Part shown: positions 17,066 to 27,095 of the stretch, piece after piece
Layout of the letters: each line of letters begins with the position of its first letter
How positions within the stretch are numbered: the first letter of the stretch is position 1
Assembly (NCBI GenBank): GCA_016928155.1
Contig: JAFGLG010000007.1
Span: forward strand, 1-58,972
Length of the DNA stretch: 58,972 nt
Reading direction: 5' to 3'
DNA from: Candidatus Woesearchaeota archaeon
Lineage (GTDB): Archaea; Nanobdellota; Nanobdellia; Woesearchaeales; JAFGLG01
Program-made: the position numbers and the translations under genes
Notes under the pieces: model-generated
Database searches by the model: none
Told to the model about the DNA's origin: nothing
Seen by the model: only the letters and a program-made list of their open reading frames with translations

Positions 17066-17392
17066 ATGGAAGGAAGTGTTAAGTGGTTCAATAGGACCAA
17101 AGGATATGGTTTTGTACAAGGAGAAGACGGCAACGAGTATTTTGTGCATAAGACAGGACTGGCAAAGGGCACATTCATAAGAGATAATGACCGTGTATCC
17201 TTTGATCCTGCAGAAGGTGAGAAAGGAAAACAGGCACAGAATGTCGTGCTGCTCCAGAAAGGAAGCGAGATAGCACAGTCAGCTAAACCTGCTGCATCAG
17301 AGCCTGAAGAATCTGATGAGTCTACAGAAGATAATTCTGATGAGTCTACAGAAGAAGAATCTGATGAGTCTACAGAAGAAAATTCTGAATAA
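17066..17392 (+). CDS. Cold-shock-domain protein with acidic repeat tail
   Basis: 108 residues. The ATG at 17066 follows GGAGGAAAG. A TATA-like AGATTTAAAAAGG (16996-17008) lies just beyond the MITE, so the promoter was spared. Residues 1-65 form a complete cold-shock domain with RNP1 (KGYGFV, about 12-17) and RNP2 (EYFVHKT), binding single-stranded RNA/DNA as a chaperone. Residues 75-108 are an acidic tail of three SDESTE(D/E)(N/E) units. The tail is unusual for this normally 65-70-residue family and may regulate nucleic-acid binding by electrostatic competition, or mediate partner binding (inference). Confidence 0.9.
   Translation: MEGSVKWFNRTKGYGFVQGEDGNEYFVHKTGLAKGTFIRDNDRVSFDPAEGEKGKQAQNVVLLQKGSEIAQSAKPAASEPEESDESTEDNSDESTEEESDESTEENSE
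17312..17383 (+). repeat. 24-bp tandem repeat x3 in cold-shock gene tail
   Basis: Three 24-bp units beginning TCTGATGAGTCTACAGAAGA are nearly identical and encode the acidic SDESTE repeats. Low divergence between units points to a recent expansion by slippage. Confidence 0.9.
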
Positions 17393-17420
17393 GCGATTCT
17401 GCAATTTTTATTTTTTATGA

Positions 17421-20400
17421 TTATTTTTCTTTCAGGAGCCTATTTATCGTCTTATCCATCGGATTCCTGTCATCTTTCCTGCGCAAAACAGCATAACCGC
17501 AGATAAAAACAATCAAGATTATCCCCAACACGAGATAAATGCCTTTCACTTCAAGAAATCCGCCTGACATGATATCTTTCCCGGCTGTGAACATCCTCCC
17601 CACAAGATTCCCAGGCTCTTCAACAGCAGGCTCCCGCTTCTCAGGCTCCTCCATGAATCCATTGTCAGATGATATATCATCTGTCTCCACCTCATCCGAG
17701 ACATTCTCTTCGACAGCCATCTCATCTGCTGCAGTGTCATTCACAGGGGCTATCCCTGATGAAGGCGCAAGCGATCCCCCGCCGCCTTTCAGCACCAAAG
17801 GAGAACCGCCTCCTTTCAGAACCAAGGGAGAGCCGCCAGTATCTGTCCTGCACCTTTCCTCAGCTGAACAGTCAGAGCAAGTGCATGGCTCGAAATCCTC
17901 ACAGACAAGATCACCGCAACCGCCTAAGCTGTATGCAGTAAAACTGCTGACATTGAATGTCACAGATGTGCTGATATGGGAGATGACTGCGCAGTCAGCG
18001 CACACTGCATCATCCTTAAGGACAAAAACATCAGTGTATGTGATATTGTGCAGGGTGATATTGGCGCTCTTGTTCAGCTCATGGACTGTTGAATTGACAA
18101 AGACATGATTATGGCTTATATTCACATTCTCATCAAGATTTACTGCAATCAGGTTGATGCCCTGCGTGAAAGAGATAATCCCTTTATCATTCCCCAGGAC
18201 AAGGCCCGTGGCATTCTCCCAGTCCATTCCTGTTATATTGCTCGACATTGGGTTCTCAAAATTGGTGTAGACAGGATAGCATGGCAGGCCCACTCCCTTC
18301 CCCAAAGGATCATACTGATCAGGGTTTGCTACGGGCGGGCAGTTGTCGCAGGCATCTCCTATAAGGTCTAAGTCCAGGTCAGATTGGTTCTGATTATCAA
18401 CAAATGGGCAGTTGTCAAGGCCTGCCCAGACTGTATCGTTGTCGTCGACATACCAATTGCTGTTGGAATTATCATAATAAAGCCTCGGCCACACCATCCC
18501 TGACTCATTATATGTTGTGTTGAAGGTCATGACATAAATCAGATTGCTGTCATCTGAAGCTATGGCCATATCTGTGAGATTGTCCTTATCGAAATCACCT
18601 ATGAGCGGAGTCACCCAGCTTGAGATATACTCCAGATAGAAAGGATAATGGCCATATCTGGTGCCGTCATCATTCCAGACACTTATCGTGCCCAAATGAT
18701 GTGTGGACATGATCTCGACATGGCCGTCATTGTCTAAGTCAGCAGCGACAGTGCCTCTCTGGACCCAGGTATTCACATAATCCATGCTTGCCGGGAAGCC
18801 GGAAACATTGCTGCCGTCGTGATGAAGCGCATAGATCCTCTTATAAGGCTTGGCAATGCCCCCGCTTCCGAAAATAACCTCAAGATCGCCATCGCTGTCC
18901 AGGTCTGCAAGAGAAGCAGTGGCCAGAGTAGATGCCTGGGTCATGATAGGCCAATCCCCAGGGAGGATGTTACCATAAGGATCAAATGCAAAGAGAGATT
19001 CCTGCCACATTATGGAGCCGATCATTATCTCCTGCACACCGTCATTATCCATATCTGCCACCAATGGCGTCGACCTGAAACCATAGGAAGAGATGTCGAC
19101 AGGCCAGCCCGGAAGCATAGTCCCGTTGGGGTAATTCACGAATATCTCGCCAGTCTCTGTGCCTGTGATTATCACCTTCTTACCATCACCGAACAGGTCA
19201 GCCACACCAGGATTCCCCCAGAGCACCTGATTGTCCTGCATCGGGGAGGCATAGCTGTGAAGCAGAGTGCCATTCCAGGAAAAGGTATAAACCATCTCCA
19301 TGTCCTGCACAATCACCTCTTTCCATCCATCCTGGTTGACCTCTGCGATGACTGGCTGTGAGCCAGTGTAATAAGAGAGCTGCTGAGGCCATCCGCCAAG
19401 CACTGTGCCGTCATGATTATATACATAGACATCCGCCCTGCTGTTCATGTCGGTTCCGCTCGTCATGATCACTATCTCAGGCATGCCATCCTTGTCTATG
19501 TCATCTATTGCAGGAGTCGCAAAATCAACCCTTCCAGGATAGACCGGCCAGCCAGGAAGATATGAACCATTGGGCAGGAAAGCATGCATGGCCCCGCTGT
19601 AAGTCGGTACAAACAGGACATGCCTGCCATCAATCTCTGCAGATGCTATGCCCGAGGCCCAATAATTGCCGAGCGGTCTCGGCCAGCCTTCAAACATTAT
19701 AGGATTATAATTGCTTATCTTGATGAATGAATAATCAAAATGATTGCTCCATTCGTCTGTATCCCACCCTACAAGACCGCTCCTCTCTGTGACAAGAAGG
19801 AGTGTCATTATGGTATTGTTGAAAGGCCTGGTATCAAACTCATAAAGCATGTCTGAAGGAGTCCCTGATGCAAGAAGAGTCCAGTTTTCGAGACTTGACC
19901 TGTTGATATCTGCTGGATATTTAAGCTGATAATAAAGACGGAACTGGCCGAAACCTGAATCAAAAGAGGCAGTGATGTTCACTATGCCTTTCAGGATATC
20001 CCTATAATCATTATCCGGATAAATCAGTCTATAATTGTCGATGTGGAAATCAATGCTTGAGTTCTCTGAGTTAGAGCCAGTGTCTGAGAAAAGGGTGAGA
20101 GTGTATTCCCCGTCAGGATAGAGGGATGTGTTGAGCTCCATGAATGTGCTGTCTGATACCCCACCTGTACCATTCCCTATCTGCACCACAGCATAAGGGG
20201 ATACATGCTGCTTCATGCTGAGAGTCCAGTTCTGCGCACCTTCAAGCGTGCTTCCATTTATCGGCACAACACCTGACACGACCTGATTGTCCTCAGGATA
20301 GCTTATGATGCTGTTCTTTATGTCCAGCAGGTAATAATCAATGCTTGAGGTGTTGGAGTTCGTGACATTAAACATGAGCAGATGAAGGCCTGAACCATAT

Positions 20401-22055
20401 GATACTGTATCCATGGAAGCAAGTGCAGCATCGTGGACTTCTGATGACCCTGAGCCTATCAGTGTGAAAGAAGGGGCAGAGTCAGGATCAAACAAGTCAT
20501 CATCAATGAACAATGAGTATGAGACGAGGCCATCATATGATCCTGCAGTGCCGTTGATATCGATATCCCCTTTTGCAGTCGCCATATCCTTTATGACCGC
20601 CACAGGAGGTCTTGAGAAATTTATCAGGGCAGATGCATTTATCCTGCCGTGACCCTGAGTGAGGAGATTGTATCCGATATCTGCGGCAGTATCCCTGATC
20701 GCTGCCTTGATCTCTGCAGGAGACCAGTCAGGATGAAGCTGCTTGACAAGCGCTGCCAGCCCTGAGACATGAGGGCAGGCCATTGAGGTGCCGCTGAGAT
20801 ATGCATATCCTGACGGGACAGAGCTGTATATGTTCACACCAGGGGCAGTGACATCAGGCTTAATGTGGCCCTGCAGTGTCGGCCCCCTTGAGCTGAAACT
20901 TGCCATCTGATCATCCTTTGATGAAGCCCCGACAGTCATCGCAAGCCTTGAGGTGCCAGGTGAACCCAGAGTATAATAACCAGGCCCGTTGTTCCCAGAA
21001 GATATCGATATGAAGACACCTGCTTCCACTGCAGCGTCAACTGCAAGGCTCAATGGGTCATCGGCGTCTGCCAGACCGCCTCCCAGGCTTATGCTGGCAA
21101 TATCATAATGATCAGAGAAGTCATCATCACCATCCGGATCGGCTGTCGCATCCAAGGCCTCCATGATGTCCGAGGTCGGGCAGGAGCCATACAGGTCACA
21201 GACCTTGAAGGCGACAAGCTTAGCAGAGGGGGCCATGCCTTTCAGCGAATGATTTGCCGCGATTATCCCACTTACATGGGTGCCATGCTTATTATCGTCA
21301 AAAGGATCGCTGTCCTCATTGTAAAAATCATAACCTGCAATCACCTTAGAGCATGAGCCTGACAGGAACTCTGCCTGGGTGCAATTCCCCAGCTCAGGAT
21401 GGGTATAATCTATCCCTGTGTCAATGACAGCGACTGTGATATCCTGGCCAGTCGTGTTCAGTCCGGATGTGTTGATCCTCCAGATGTCAGGAGCTCCAAC
21501 TTTAGGGACACTTTCCTGAAGCTGGATGCTCATAAGATAATCAGGCACGATCCTCTTCACATCAGGGTCCTTTGTCCTCTCAAGTATCGACGAAGGCGAC
21601 ATCCATGCAGCAGAGGCCCTTATCAGCCTGAAATGATGCTCATCCTCTGCAGTGCTTGCTGTGATGAATCCCTGTTTTTGGGATTCCATGAGCTCCTGCA
21701 AGTCTTCTGATATCTTTGAGGGGTCAGCCTTCTTCTCCTCAAGAGCACCCATATCCATCTGGATACCCTCTGTCATGCCAGACAATCCAAGAGATGATGC
21801 CTCAAAGGATCCGGGTGATCCAGGAGGAACATCGGCTTCTGGGACAGGCCCGTCGTGATATAAGACAATCACCCTTATCATGCCATCCCTGATCTGGCAG
21901 ATCTCTCCTGCATCATCTGCTGCTCCAAAATTGTCTTCCTGGCCCCCCTCAAGAGTGACCATGCCGATGAGGCCAGGCCCGTAGAGGAATATGGCTGTTG
22001 CCAGGGACAGGATAAGAAATGCGGAAACAACAGTCGGAATCATTTCTTTTCTCAT
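17421..22055 (-). CDS. Cell-surface subtilisin-like (S8) protease with FG-GAP-like repeats and membrane anchor
   Basis: 1544 residues. An N-terminal membrane/signal segment (7-33) and a propeptide-like region lead to an S8 catalytic domain. It has Asp212 ([15 protein letters not shown]), His257 (HGTHVSG), oxyanion Asn at about 355 (SGNNGP) and Ser424 ([15 protein letters not shown]), all intact. Beta-sandwich domains follow, then roughly eight repeats of a GWP-containing FG-GAP/VCBS-like propeller (about 800-1150). Next come a thrombospondin-3-like Asp-rich calcium segment ([11 protein letters not shown]), a SPLVLKGG tandem and an anchoring helix near 1502-1522. A secreted, surface-retained protease, perhaps acting on neighbours or on surface proteins. 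Its ATG overlaps the stop of the TrmB-type gene. Confidence 0.9.
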   Translation of the reverse strand: MRKEMIPTVVSAFLILSLATAIFLYGPGLIGMVTLEGGQEDNFGAADDAGEICQIRDGMIRVIVLYHDGPVPEADVPPGSPGSFEASSLGLSGMTEGIQMDMGALEEKKADPSKISEDLQELMESQKQGFITASTAEDEHHFRLIRASAAWMSPSSILERTKDPDVKRIVPDYLMSIQLQESVPKVGAPDIWRINTSGLNTTGQDITVAVIDTGIDYTHPELGNCTQAEFLSGSCSKVIAGYDFYNEDSDPFDDNKHGTHVSGIIAANHSLKGMAPSAKLVAFKVCDLYGSCPTSDIMEALDATADPDGDDDFSDHYDIASISLGGGLADADDPLSLAVDAAVEAGVFISISSGNNGPGYYTLGSPGTSRLAMTVGASSKDDQMASFSSRGPTLQGHIKPDVTAPGVNIYSSVPSGYAYLSGTSMACPHVSGLAALVKQLHPDWSPAEIKAAIRDTAADIGYNLLTQGHGRINASALINFSRPPVAVIKDMATAKGDIDINGTAGSYDGLVSYSLFIDDDLFDPDSAPSFTLIGSGSSEVHDAALASMDTVSYGSGLHLLMFNVTNSNTSSIDYYLLDIKNSIISYPEDNQVVSGVVPINGSTLEGAQNWTLSMKQHVSPYAVVQIGNGTGGVSDSTFMELNTSLYPDGEYTLTLFSDTGSNSENSSIDFHIDNYRLIYPDNDYRDILKGIVNITASFDSGFGQFRLYYQLKYPADINRSSLENWTLLASGTPSDMLYEFDTRPFNNTIMTLLLVTERSGLVGWDTDEWSNHFDYSFIKISNYNPIMFEGWPRPLGNYWASGIASAEIDGRHVLFVPTYSGAMHAFLPNGSYLPGWPVYPGRVDFATPAIDDIDKDGMPEIVIMTSGTDMNSRADVYVYNHDGTVLGGWPQQLSYYTGSQPVIAEVNQDGWKEVIVQDMEMVYTFSWNGTLLHSYASPMQDNQVLWGNPGVADLFGDGKKVIITGTETGEIFVNYPNGTMLPGWPVDISSYGFRSTPLVADMDNDGVQEIMIGSIMWQESLFAFDPYGNILPGDWPIMTQASTLATASLADLDSDGDLEVIFGSGGIAKPYKRIYALHHDGSNVSGFPASMDYVNTWVQRGTVAADLDNDGHVEIMSTHHLGTISVWNDDGTRYGHYPFYLEYISSWVTPLIGDFDKDNLTDMAIASDDSNLIYVMTFNTTYNESGMVWPRLYYDNSNSNWYVDDNDTVWAGLDNCPFVDNQNQSDLDLDLIGDACDNCPPVANPDQYDPLGKGVGLPCYPVYTNFENPMSSNITGMDWENATGLVLGNDKGIISFTQGINLIAVNLDENVNISHNHVFVNSTVHELNKSANITLHNITYTDVFVLKDDAVCADCAVISHISTSVTFNVSSFTAYSLGGCGDLVCEDFEPCTCSDCSAEERCRTDTGGSPLVLKGGGSPLVLKGGGGSLAPSSGIAPVNDTAADEMAVEENVSDEVETDDISSDNGFMEEPEKREPAVEEPGNLVGRMFTAGKDIMSGGFLEVKGIYLVLGIILIVFICGYAVLRRKDDRNPMDKTINRLLKEK

Positions 22056-22651
22056 CTTGCATAACCCCTGTACTGCTCTGCCAGAGCCTTGCTCTTTATC
22101 ACATTTATCCAGGGCTCTTCTTCATCTGCATCATCTGCCAGCTGTATCACATGATCATCTGCGACGAGAGTGGTGCATGGAAGAGAGCGATCTGACCTGA
22201 CAATCCTCCTCATACTGAAAAGCGGGAGATGGGATTCATCCTTCAGGAAGATCAGGAAGCTCCTGCTCCTGAGACTGCCAAGGAAAGAGATGATGCCTTC
22301 CTGGCCTTTGATGATCGCAGATGATACAGGATCCTGCTGATACCCTGATTCAAGCTTCGGGATGATCCTTTTCAGCTGTCGCTCCCTTGTCTCCAATTCC
22401 AGCTTCTGCGCTTTCAGAAGACTGAACAGGTTCCTGGGGTCTGAAGCCTGGAAATACCTTGTCCGCCTCTTTGTGAATTCAGAGACAAGGTCCTTTCTCA
22501 TGAGCCTCTCGAGAATCTCATAGACCTTGGATGAGGATATGCCTGCCCTGTCTATTATAGGCCCGGTTGTTGTGGGGCCAAGTTCCAGCAGGGCCAGATA
22601 GATCCTTGCCTCCCCGTTTGTGAGGCCTATGCCTGCCAGCTGACTGATCAT
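22052..22651 (-). CDS. TrmB-family transcriptional regulator
   Basis: 199 residues from the ATG at 22651; a TTG one codon upstream is less likely. A minus-strand ATTTATAAA box about 28 nt away makes it leaderless. Residues 1-75 form the TrmB-type winged helix ([16 protein letters not shown], then [12 protein letters not shown]), followed by a coiled coil (about 80-105) and a short sensor region. No full sugar-binding domain is evident. The stop codon overlaps the start of the S8 protease (ATGA, 22052-22055), so the two are translationally coupled. Control of the protease operon is a reasonable inference. Confidence 0.85.
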   Translation of the reverse strand: MISQLAGIGLTNGEARIYLALLELGPTTTGPIIDRAGISSSKVYEILERLMRKDLVSEFTKRRTRYFQASDPRNLFSLLKAQKLELETRERQLKRIIPKLESGYQQDPVSSAIIKGQEGIISFLGSLRSRSFLIFLKDESHLPLFSMRRIVRSDRSLPCTTLVADDHVIQLADDADEEEPWINVIKSKALAEQYRGYAR

Positions 22652-22736
22652 CAATGCTGACAGTATGCCCTGGTTTATAAATATTGCTCCTCACTAAGGG
22701 GGGGAGTATATATCAGAGGCATAGACTGAACAGGCC

Positions 22737-22829
22737 ATGACTGAAATCAAAAGAAAAAATCACGCTAAAAACCCAGATCCGGTTCTTAGCATCATGAAAT
22801 CCGCTGAGATTACGAATTTCAGGACATAG
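22737..22829 (+). CDS. Possible 30-residue small protein
   Basis: An ATG at 22737 lies about 26 nt downstream of AGTATATATC (22707-22716), matching the leaderless architecture of neighbouring genes. The frame encodes a basic 30-residue peptide ending in a TAG that overlaps the convergent gene's 3' end by 11 bp. No homology can be judged, so this is low confidence. The TATA element may instead serve a noncoding RNA. Confidence 0.3.
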   Translation: MTEIKRKNHAKNPDPVLSIMKSAEITNFRT

Positions 22830-23058
22830 AACCAATTGCTTTCTGCATCACAGGGACCACTTTCTCAGCCTCTTCCTTGGTCATCCTGCCGAGCTTGCTG
22901 AATCTCCACTCACCATTTGATGGCTGAAGATTCTCCCTTGAGACCTGAAGCTTAGGCGCCCCGTCATTATAAGAGAAAACACTGACCCTCAATTTTGTGG
23001 TCTCAAACTCTATTGTCTCGCCGAACAATTCCTTGTCAAGATTCTTGTCAAATGCCAT
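22819..23058 (-). CDS. Small PC4-like (single-strand binding) protein, tentative
   Basis: 79 residues from the ATG at 23058, which follows GGAGG with about 8-nt spacing. It is a soluble protein with a strand-rich front half (FETTKLRVSVFSYNDGAPKLQVSR) and a C-terminal helix introduced by KLGRMTKEEAEKVVPVMQKA. This order of four strands plus a terminal helix is reminiscent of the PC4/YdbC-type single-stranded nucleic-acid binding fold. That is a pattern judgement, not a family match. Confidence 0.6.
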   Translation of the reverse strand: MAFDKNLDKELFGETIEFETTKLRVSVFSYNDGAPKLQVSRENLQPSNGEWRFSKLGRMTKEEAEKVVPVMQKAIGSMS

Positions 23059-23139
23059 TATCAAAACCTCCTAAAATCATATCTTCCTAACTCCCTAAAA
23101 GATGAACTCGCTGAGCCCTTTTTAAATATTTTGGTGGCC

Positions 23140-24120
23140 TCAGTCTTCAGCCATGATATAAGCGAACATCAATGGGGCCACAATCGTGGCATCAGACTCA
23201 ATGACAAACTTTGGAGTGTCAATGGCCAGTTTCTCCCAAGTGATCTTCTCATTGGGGATAGCACCGCTATAAGATCCATAAGATGTTGTAGAGTCTGATA
23301 TCTGGCAGAAATAGCTCCATAATGGGACTTCAGTCTCCATGTCCTGCCTGATAAGCGGCACAACACATATGGGAAAGTCTCCAGCAATGCCGCCTCCGAT
23401 CTGGAAGAAACCGATCCTCTTATCCTTTGTGTTTTCGGTGTACCAGTCAATAAGCCATGACATTGTCTCAGGGCCTGATTTCACTGTGTCGATCCGCTTT
23501 ATGACGCCGCGCTTGACAGCAGCCACAAACATATTCCCTGTGGTGCAGTCCTCCCAGCCCGGCACAAATATCGGGAGATCCTTCTCGCATGCAGCTATCA
23601 CCCATGAATCCTTCGGGTCAATCTGATAAGATCCCTCCAATACTCCAGACTTGATAAGCTGGTAGATGAACTCATAAGGGAAATACCTCCTGCCCTCCTG
23701 CTCTGCCTTCTTCCAGACGACATGGAGCTGCTTCTCAATCCTCCTCATGGCCTCCTCTTCAGGGATGCAGGTGTCTGTCACCCTGTTCATGTGCCTGTCC
23801 AGCAGAGCCTGCTCATCATCAGGAGACAGGTCACGATAATGCGGGACACGCTCATAGAAATCATGCGCCACAAGATTGAAGATATCCTCCTCAAGATTCG
23901 CTGCAGTGCAGGTTATCGCATGGACCTTGCCCTGCCTTATCATCTCAGCAAGTGTCTTGCCAAGCTCAGCAGTGCTCATTGCTCCAGCCATGGTGATCAT
24001 CATCAGATTACCTTTCTTCAGCTGAGCAATGTACCCTTCAGCAGCATCCTTGACAACAGCTGCATTGAAATGAAGAAAATTTTCCTGTATGAACCTCTTT
24101 ATTGTCCTGAAATCCCCCAT
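23140..24120 (-). CDS. Deoxyhypusine-synthase-like protein (copy A)
   Basis: 326 residues. The ATG at 24120 follows GGGGTGGAAAA; longer in-frame starts would run into the neighbouring gene. Family features: AGAMSTAELGKTLAEMIRQG, the NAD-site ANLEED, FVPGWEDCT, IGFFQIGGGIAGDFPICVVP, and a Lys in the ITWEKL position that aligns with the catalytic lysine of deoxyhypusine synthase. The GFFQIGGG segment replaces the His-containing active-site segment of the eukaryotic enzyme. I therefore place it in the deoxyhypusine-synthase-like group, whose members may act on other polyamine substrates such as in homospermidine formation. Tandem with copy B, 79 bp apart. Confidence 0.85.
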   Translation of the reverse strand: MGDFRTIKRFIQENFLHFNAAVVKDAAEGYIAQLKKGNLMMITMAGAMSTAELGKTLAEMIRQGKVHAITCTAANLEEDIFNLVAHDFYERVPHYRDLSPDDEQALLDRHMNRVTDTCIPEEEAMRRIEKQLHVVWKKAEQEGRRYFPYEFIYQLIKSGVLEGSYQIDPKDSWVIAACEKDLPIFVPGWEDCTTGNMFVAAVKRGVIKRIDTVKSGPETMSWLIDWYTENTKDKRIGFFQIGGGIAGDFPICVVPLIRQDMETEVPLWSYFCQISDSTTSYGSYSGAIPNEKITWEKLAIDTPKFVIESDATIVAPLMFAYIMAED

Positions 24121-24199
24121 TTTTCCACCCCATGATTTTTCTGGATGCAAAACACAAGCCCAATATAAATCTATCCTTTTATCCTGATATTTATCCCAC

Positions 24200-25207
24200 T
24201 CAGGATGCAAGGACATATGCGAAGATAAGCGGTGCAACTATCGTGGCATCTGACTCAATAACGAACTTCGGTGTATCGACACCAAGCTTGCCCCAAGTGA
24301 TCTTCTCATTCGGGACTGCTCCGCTGTAGGAGCCATAAGATGTTGTGCTGTCAGAAATCTGGCAGAAAAATGACCACAATTGCGCGGGCCTGTTCAGCCT
24401 GGGCAGATCATGATTTATCAGCGGCACCACACAGATGGCGAAATCGCCTGCAATCCCCCCACCGATCTGGAAGAATCCGATCCCTGAGTCTTTTGAATTT
24501 TCCCAATACCAGTTCACCAGGGCATGCATGTACTCGAGCCCGCTCCTGACAGTGTCAATCTTAGTCATCTTATCATTCATCAGGATCTCTGAAACAAATG
24601 AATTGCCGAGAGTGGAATCCTCCCAGCCCGGCACAAAGATGGGCAGATTTTTCTCGCAGGCAGCAATGATCCACGAATCCTTCGGATCAATCTGGAACTT
24701 CCCTTCAAGCACTCCGGACCTGATGATATTATAGATGAATTCATGCGGGAACATCCTCTTCCCTGATTTCTCTGCCCTTGACCATTCATCCACAATCTCC
24801 CTGTCAATTACCATCATCGCTTCCTCTTCAGGGATGCAAGTGTCTGTGACCCGGTTCATCCCATTCTCAAGGAGCCGGAGTTCATCATCGGGTGTAAGAT
24901 CCTTATAATCCGGGACCCTTCTATAATGATCATGAGCTACAAGGTTGAACAGATCCTCTTCAAGATTGGCACCAGTGCAGGTTATTGCGTGGACCTTGCC
25001 CTGCCTGATCATCTCAGCAAGTGTCTTGCCAAGCTCAGCAGTGCTCATGGCTCCGGCAAGGGTAATCATCATCTTATTGCCTTTCTTCAGCTGGTCCACA
25101 TATCCCTTTGCAGCGTCTTTGACAACTGCTGCGTTGAAATGAAGGAAATTATTATCTATGAATGACTTAATGACCTTGAAATCAGCTTTTTTATTCTCAA
25201 AATCCAT
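24200..25207 (-). CDS. Deoxyhypusine-synthase-like protein (copy B)
   Basis: 335 residues. The ATG at 25207 is preceded by GGGAGGTG and, further out, an ATATTTATAAAA box. It is collinear with copy A over its full length (roughly two thirds identical by eye): CTGANLEED, FVPGWEDSTLG, GIGFFQIGGGIAGDF, and the ITWGKL lysine. The conserved NAD-binding and lysine positions suggest both copies are active. Differences cluster in the loop after PLINHDLPRLNRP, which is longer here. Possible neofunctionalisation or subunit specialisation, since the family forms tetramers, is inference. Confidence 0.88.
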   Translation of the reverse strand: MDFENKKADFKVIKSFIDNNFLHFNAAVVKDAAKGYVDQLKKGNKMMITLAGAMSTAELGKTLAEMIRQGKVHAITCTGANLEEDLFNLVAHDHYRRVPDYKDLTPDDELRLLENGMNRVTDTCIPEEEAMMVIDREIVDEWSRAEKSGKRMFPHEFIYNIIRSGVLEGKFQIDPKDSWIIAACEKNLPIFVPGWEDSTLGNSFVSEILMNDKMTKIDTVRSGLEYMHALVNWYWENSKDSGIGFFQIGGGIAGDFAICVVPLINHDLPRLNRPAQLWSFFCQISDSTTSYGSYSGAVPNEKITWGKLGVDTPKFVIESDATIVAPLIFAYVLAS

Positions 25208-25289
25208 TTTTTCACCTCCCTGATAATTTTAATCAGAAAAAAACCTTTTTTTATAAATATTATGGTTTTTGATTGAATCTAGAAACAAA

Positions 25290-25934
25290 CTATCTATTTT
25301 GAGAGATGTATTTCTGCAGATAAGCAGCAGTAGGGAACCGCTGGGCAAGCTGAGCTCTTTGAACATCATTCAAGTATCTAAAACCGCCAATAATCCCGTT
25401 GCACCTGTCCTGACGGCACCTGCATACGAACGGGGAGGCCATATCCATCTCAGTGGTCAGGTAATTGAAGCTGATTATCTCTCCCGGCAAAATAGCCCTC
25501 CTTGCCACCAGATTGTCTGTGTCGGGATCCACTATGCAGGTGGGGTCAGAGCAGCTGTGATCTATCGCTCCCCTGCCGACGACATGGACAGAGTCATCAA
25601 TCTGCCTCGAATACCTCAGCGGCCTTGAGATCTTCGAGCCGGTCGCATAGGAAATCACTTCACCTTCACCGATGCGCGCTGTGGCTATCGTGGCCCTCCC
25701 TGTCTCAGGCCTCACTATGAATTCAAGGTTATGGTTGAGCGTGGCTGTCGCAAGGAATTCCGGGAACTGGTCGACGCTGTCGCAGCTGTTCAGATAGGCC
25801 TGAAGCCGGGGTGATATATGCACCACTCCATCCCGGATAACTGCCATGACAGCTGCTGCTTCAGCGGGCCTGCTGCCTGGCCAAATATCCCTATGCCCCT
25901 GTCCAGATTTCCTGTATGCGATCCCTGATGCCAT
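25290..25934 (-). CDS. SET-domain protein (putative lysine methyltransferase)
   Basis: 214 residues. The ATG at 25934 has a weak GGGG ribosome site 8 nt upstream. The C-terminal 130 residues look like a SET domain: IGEGEVISYATG (the G-x-G strand), AIDHSCSDPTC in place of NHSCxPN, GEIISFNYLTTE (GExxxxxY), and a post-SET-like CRCRQDRCNG. The domain binds S-adenosylmethionine and methylates lysines. The canonical Asn of NHSC is Asp here, which could weaken cofactor binding. The N-terminal third is unassigned. SET proteins are rare in archaea, and likely substrates would be chromatin or translation proteins (inference). Confidence 0.72.
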   Translation of the reverse strand: MASGIAYRKSGQGHRDIWPGSRPAEAAAVMAVIRDGVVHISPRLQAYLNSCDSVDQFPEFLATATLNHNLEFIVRPETGRATIATARIGEGEVISYATGSKISRPLRYSRQIDDSVHVVGRGAIDHSCSDPTCIVDPDTDNLVARRAILPGEIISFNYLTTEMDMASPFVCRCRQDRCNGIIGGFRYLNDVQRAQLAQRFPTAAYLQKYISQNR

Positions 25935-25979
25935 GCTGTAATCCCCTGAATATCATTCTCCCTGAATTTTGGTAATTAT

Positions 25980-25992
25980 TAACTTGAAAGTT
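25980..25992. promoter_or_regulatory. Imperfect palindrome between SET gene and Lrp-type gene
   Basis: TAACTTGAAAGTT (palindromic core AACTT-GA-AAGTT) lies about 50 nt from the SET gene start and about 90 nt upstream of the Lrp-type gene. The same 13-mer occurs inverted at 35601-35613, upstream of a secreted protein gene. It may be an Lrp-type operator, but chance occurrence is not excluded. Confidence 0.35.
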
Positions 25993-26078
25993 GGAAAAAT
26001 TTATGATTAATAATAAAATCGGTCAATTATTTTGTGAAAAAGAAAATTATTTATATCAAAAGTAAAAATATACAAAAA

Positions 26079-27059
26079 ATGGCGGGTCTCAGGGATATCG
26101 AAAGGAAGGTCATCGCAGGACTGGAAAGGGATGCGAGGGCGCATTTCTCAAAGATAGGCAAGAAGATGAGGAAGAGCCAGCAGCAGGTGAGCTATACTGT
26201 GAACTCGCTTGAGAAGCAGGGCATCATAAAGGGCTATTACACAATAATAGACTATTCCAAGCTGGATGTGCTCCATTTCAGGGCATATTTCAAAGTGAGC
26301 TACATAAGCGAGAAGAAGATGGAGGAGCTTGCCAGATCCATGGCTTCAGAGCCCATGACATGCTTTGTTGCCACATGCGGCGGGGAATATGACCTCATTG
26401 CAACTTTTTTGGCAAAGAACCCTTCCCAGTTCAACAAGGCGCTCCACAAGATAATGGAGAAGCATCCCAGGCATCTGCAGAATTTCACAGTCCTGACGAC
26501 AGTCGTGGCAAGAGGATCCGGAAGGAAGTACCTGTTCTCGAATACAAACACGCTCACAGAAGACATCTACGGCGGGGACAGGGAGGCTGAGAAGATCGAT
26601 GAGCTGGACATGAGACTGCTGGAGAGGCTATCTGCAAATGCGCGTGAGAGCGCGCTCAAGCTTGCAGCAAAGCTCGGCACGACGTCAAAGACAGTGATAG
26701 AAAGGATCAAGAGGATGCAGGACAGGCTAGTGATAAGATCATTCAGGCCATTGCTTGACCTCCAGAGCGCAGGATACAAGAGAAGCCTCCTGACAATAAG
26801 ATACCATAACATAACAGCAGAGAAAGAGAATGAGCTGATCAATTTCCTGAATGCCCATCCAAATGTGCTTCGCCTCTTCAAGACAATAGGCGAATGGGAT
26901 GTGGAAGTGGAGCTTGAGGGAGAAGATGCGCAGAAGCTGAGGAAGATAGAGATGGAGATAAGAGAGAGATTCGCTGCACTGATACAGACCATCAGGATAA
27001 TACCTCTCTATGATGTCCATAAGATAAACTATTTCCCAAAAATCCTGGAACAACATTAA
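26079..27059 (+). CDS. Double Lrp/AsnC-type transcriptional regulator
   Basis: 326 residues from the ATG at 26079. TTATTTATATC (26047-26057) is 26 nt upstream, so initiation falls on this codon. An in-frame GTG at 26034 lies before the promoter and is rejected. Two consecutive Lrp/AsnC units are visible. Unit 1 has a winged helix (about 3-55, ending KSQQQVSYTVNSLEKQGII) and a RAM-like domain (about 60-150). Unit 2 has a winged helix (about 172-220, TSKTVIERIKRMQD) and a RAM-like domain ending EVELEGEDAQKL. Fused pairs occur in archaea. It may sense amino acids or growth state; the ligand is not readable. Confidence 0.85.
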   Translation: MAGLRDIERKVIAGLERDARAHFSKIGKKMRKSQQQVSYTVNSLEKQGIIKGYYTIIDYSKLDVLHFRAYFKVSYISEKKMEELARSMASEPMTCFVATCGGEYDLIATFLAKNPSQFNKALHKIMEKHPRHLQNFTVLTTVVARGSGRKYLFSNTNTLTEDIYGGDREAEKIDELDMRLLERLSANARESALKLAAKLGTTSKTVIERIKRMQDRLVIRSFRPLLDLQSAGYKRSLLTIRYHNITAEKENELINFLNAHPNVLRLFKTIGEWDVEVELEGEDAQKLRKIEMEIRERFAALIQTIRIIPLYDVHKINYFPKILEQH

Positions 27060-27095
27060 TAAACAGCAATATGCTCATTGCTGGCTTGACCTCAG

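Noticed and set aside
16595-17149. Long minus-strand frame over the thioredoxin-like and cold-shock genes
   Set aside because: It is antisense to two good genes and crosses the MITE. Its predicted sequence has no recognisable domain.
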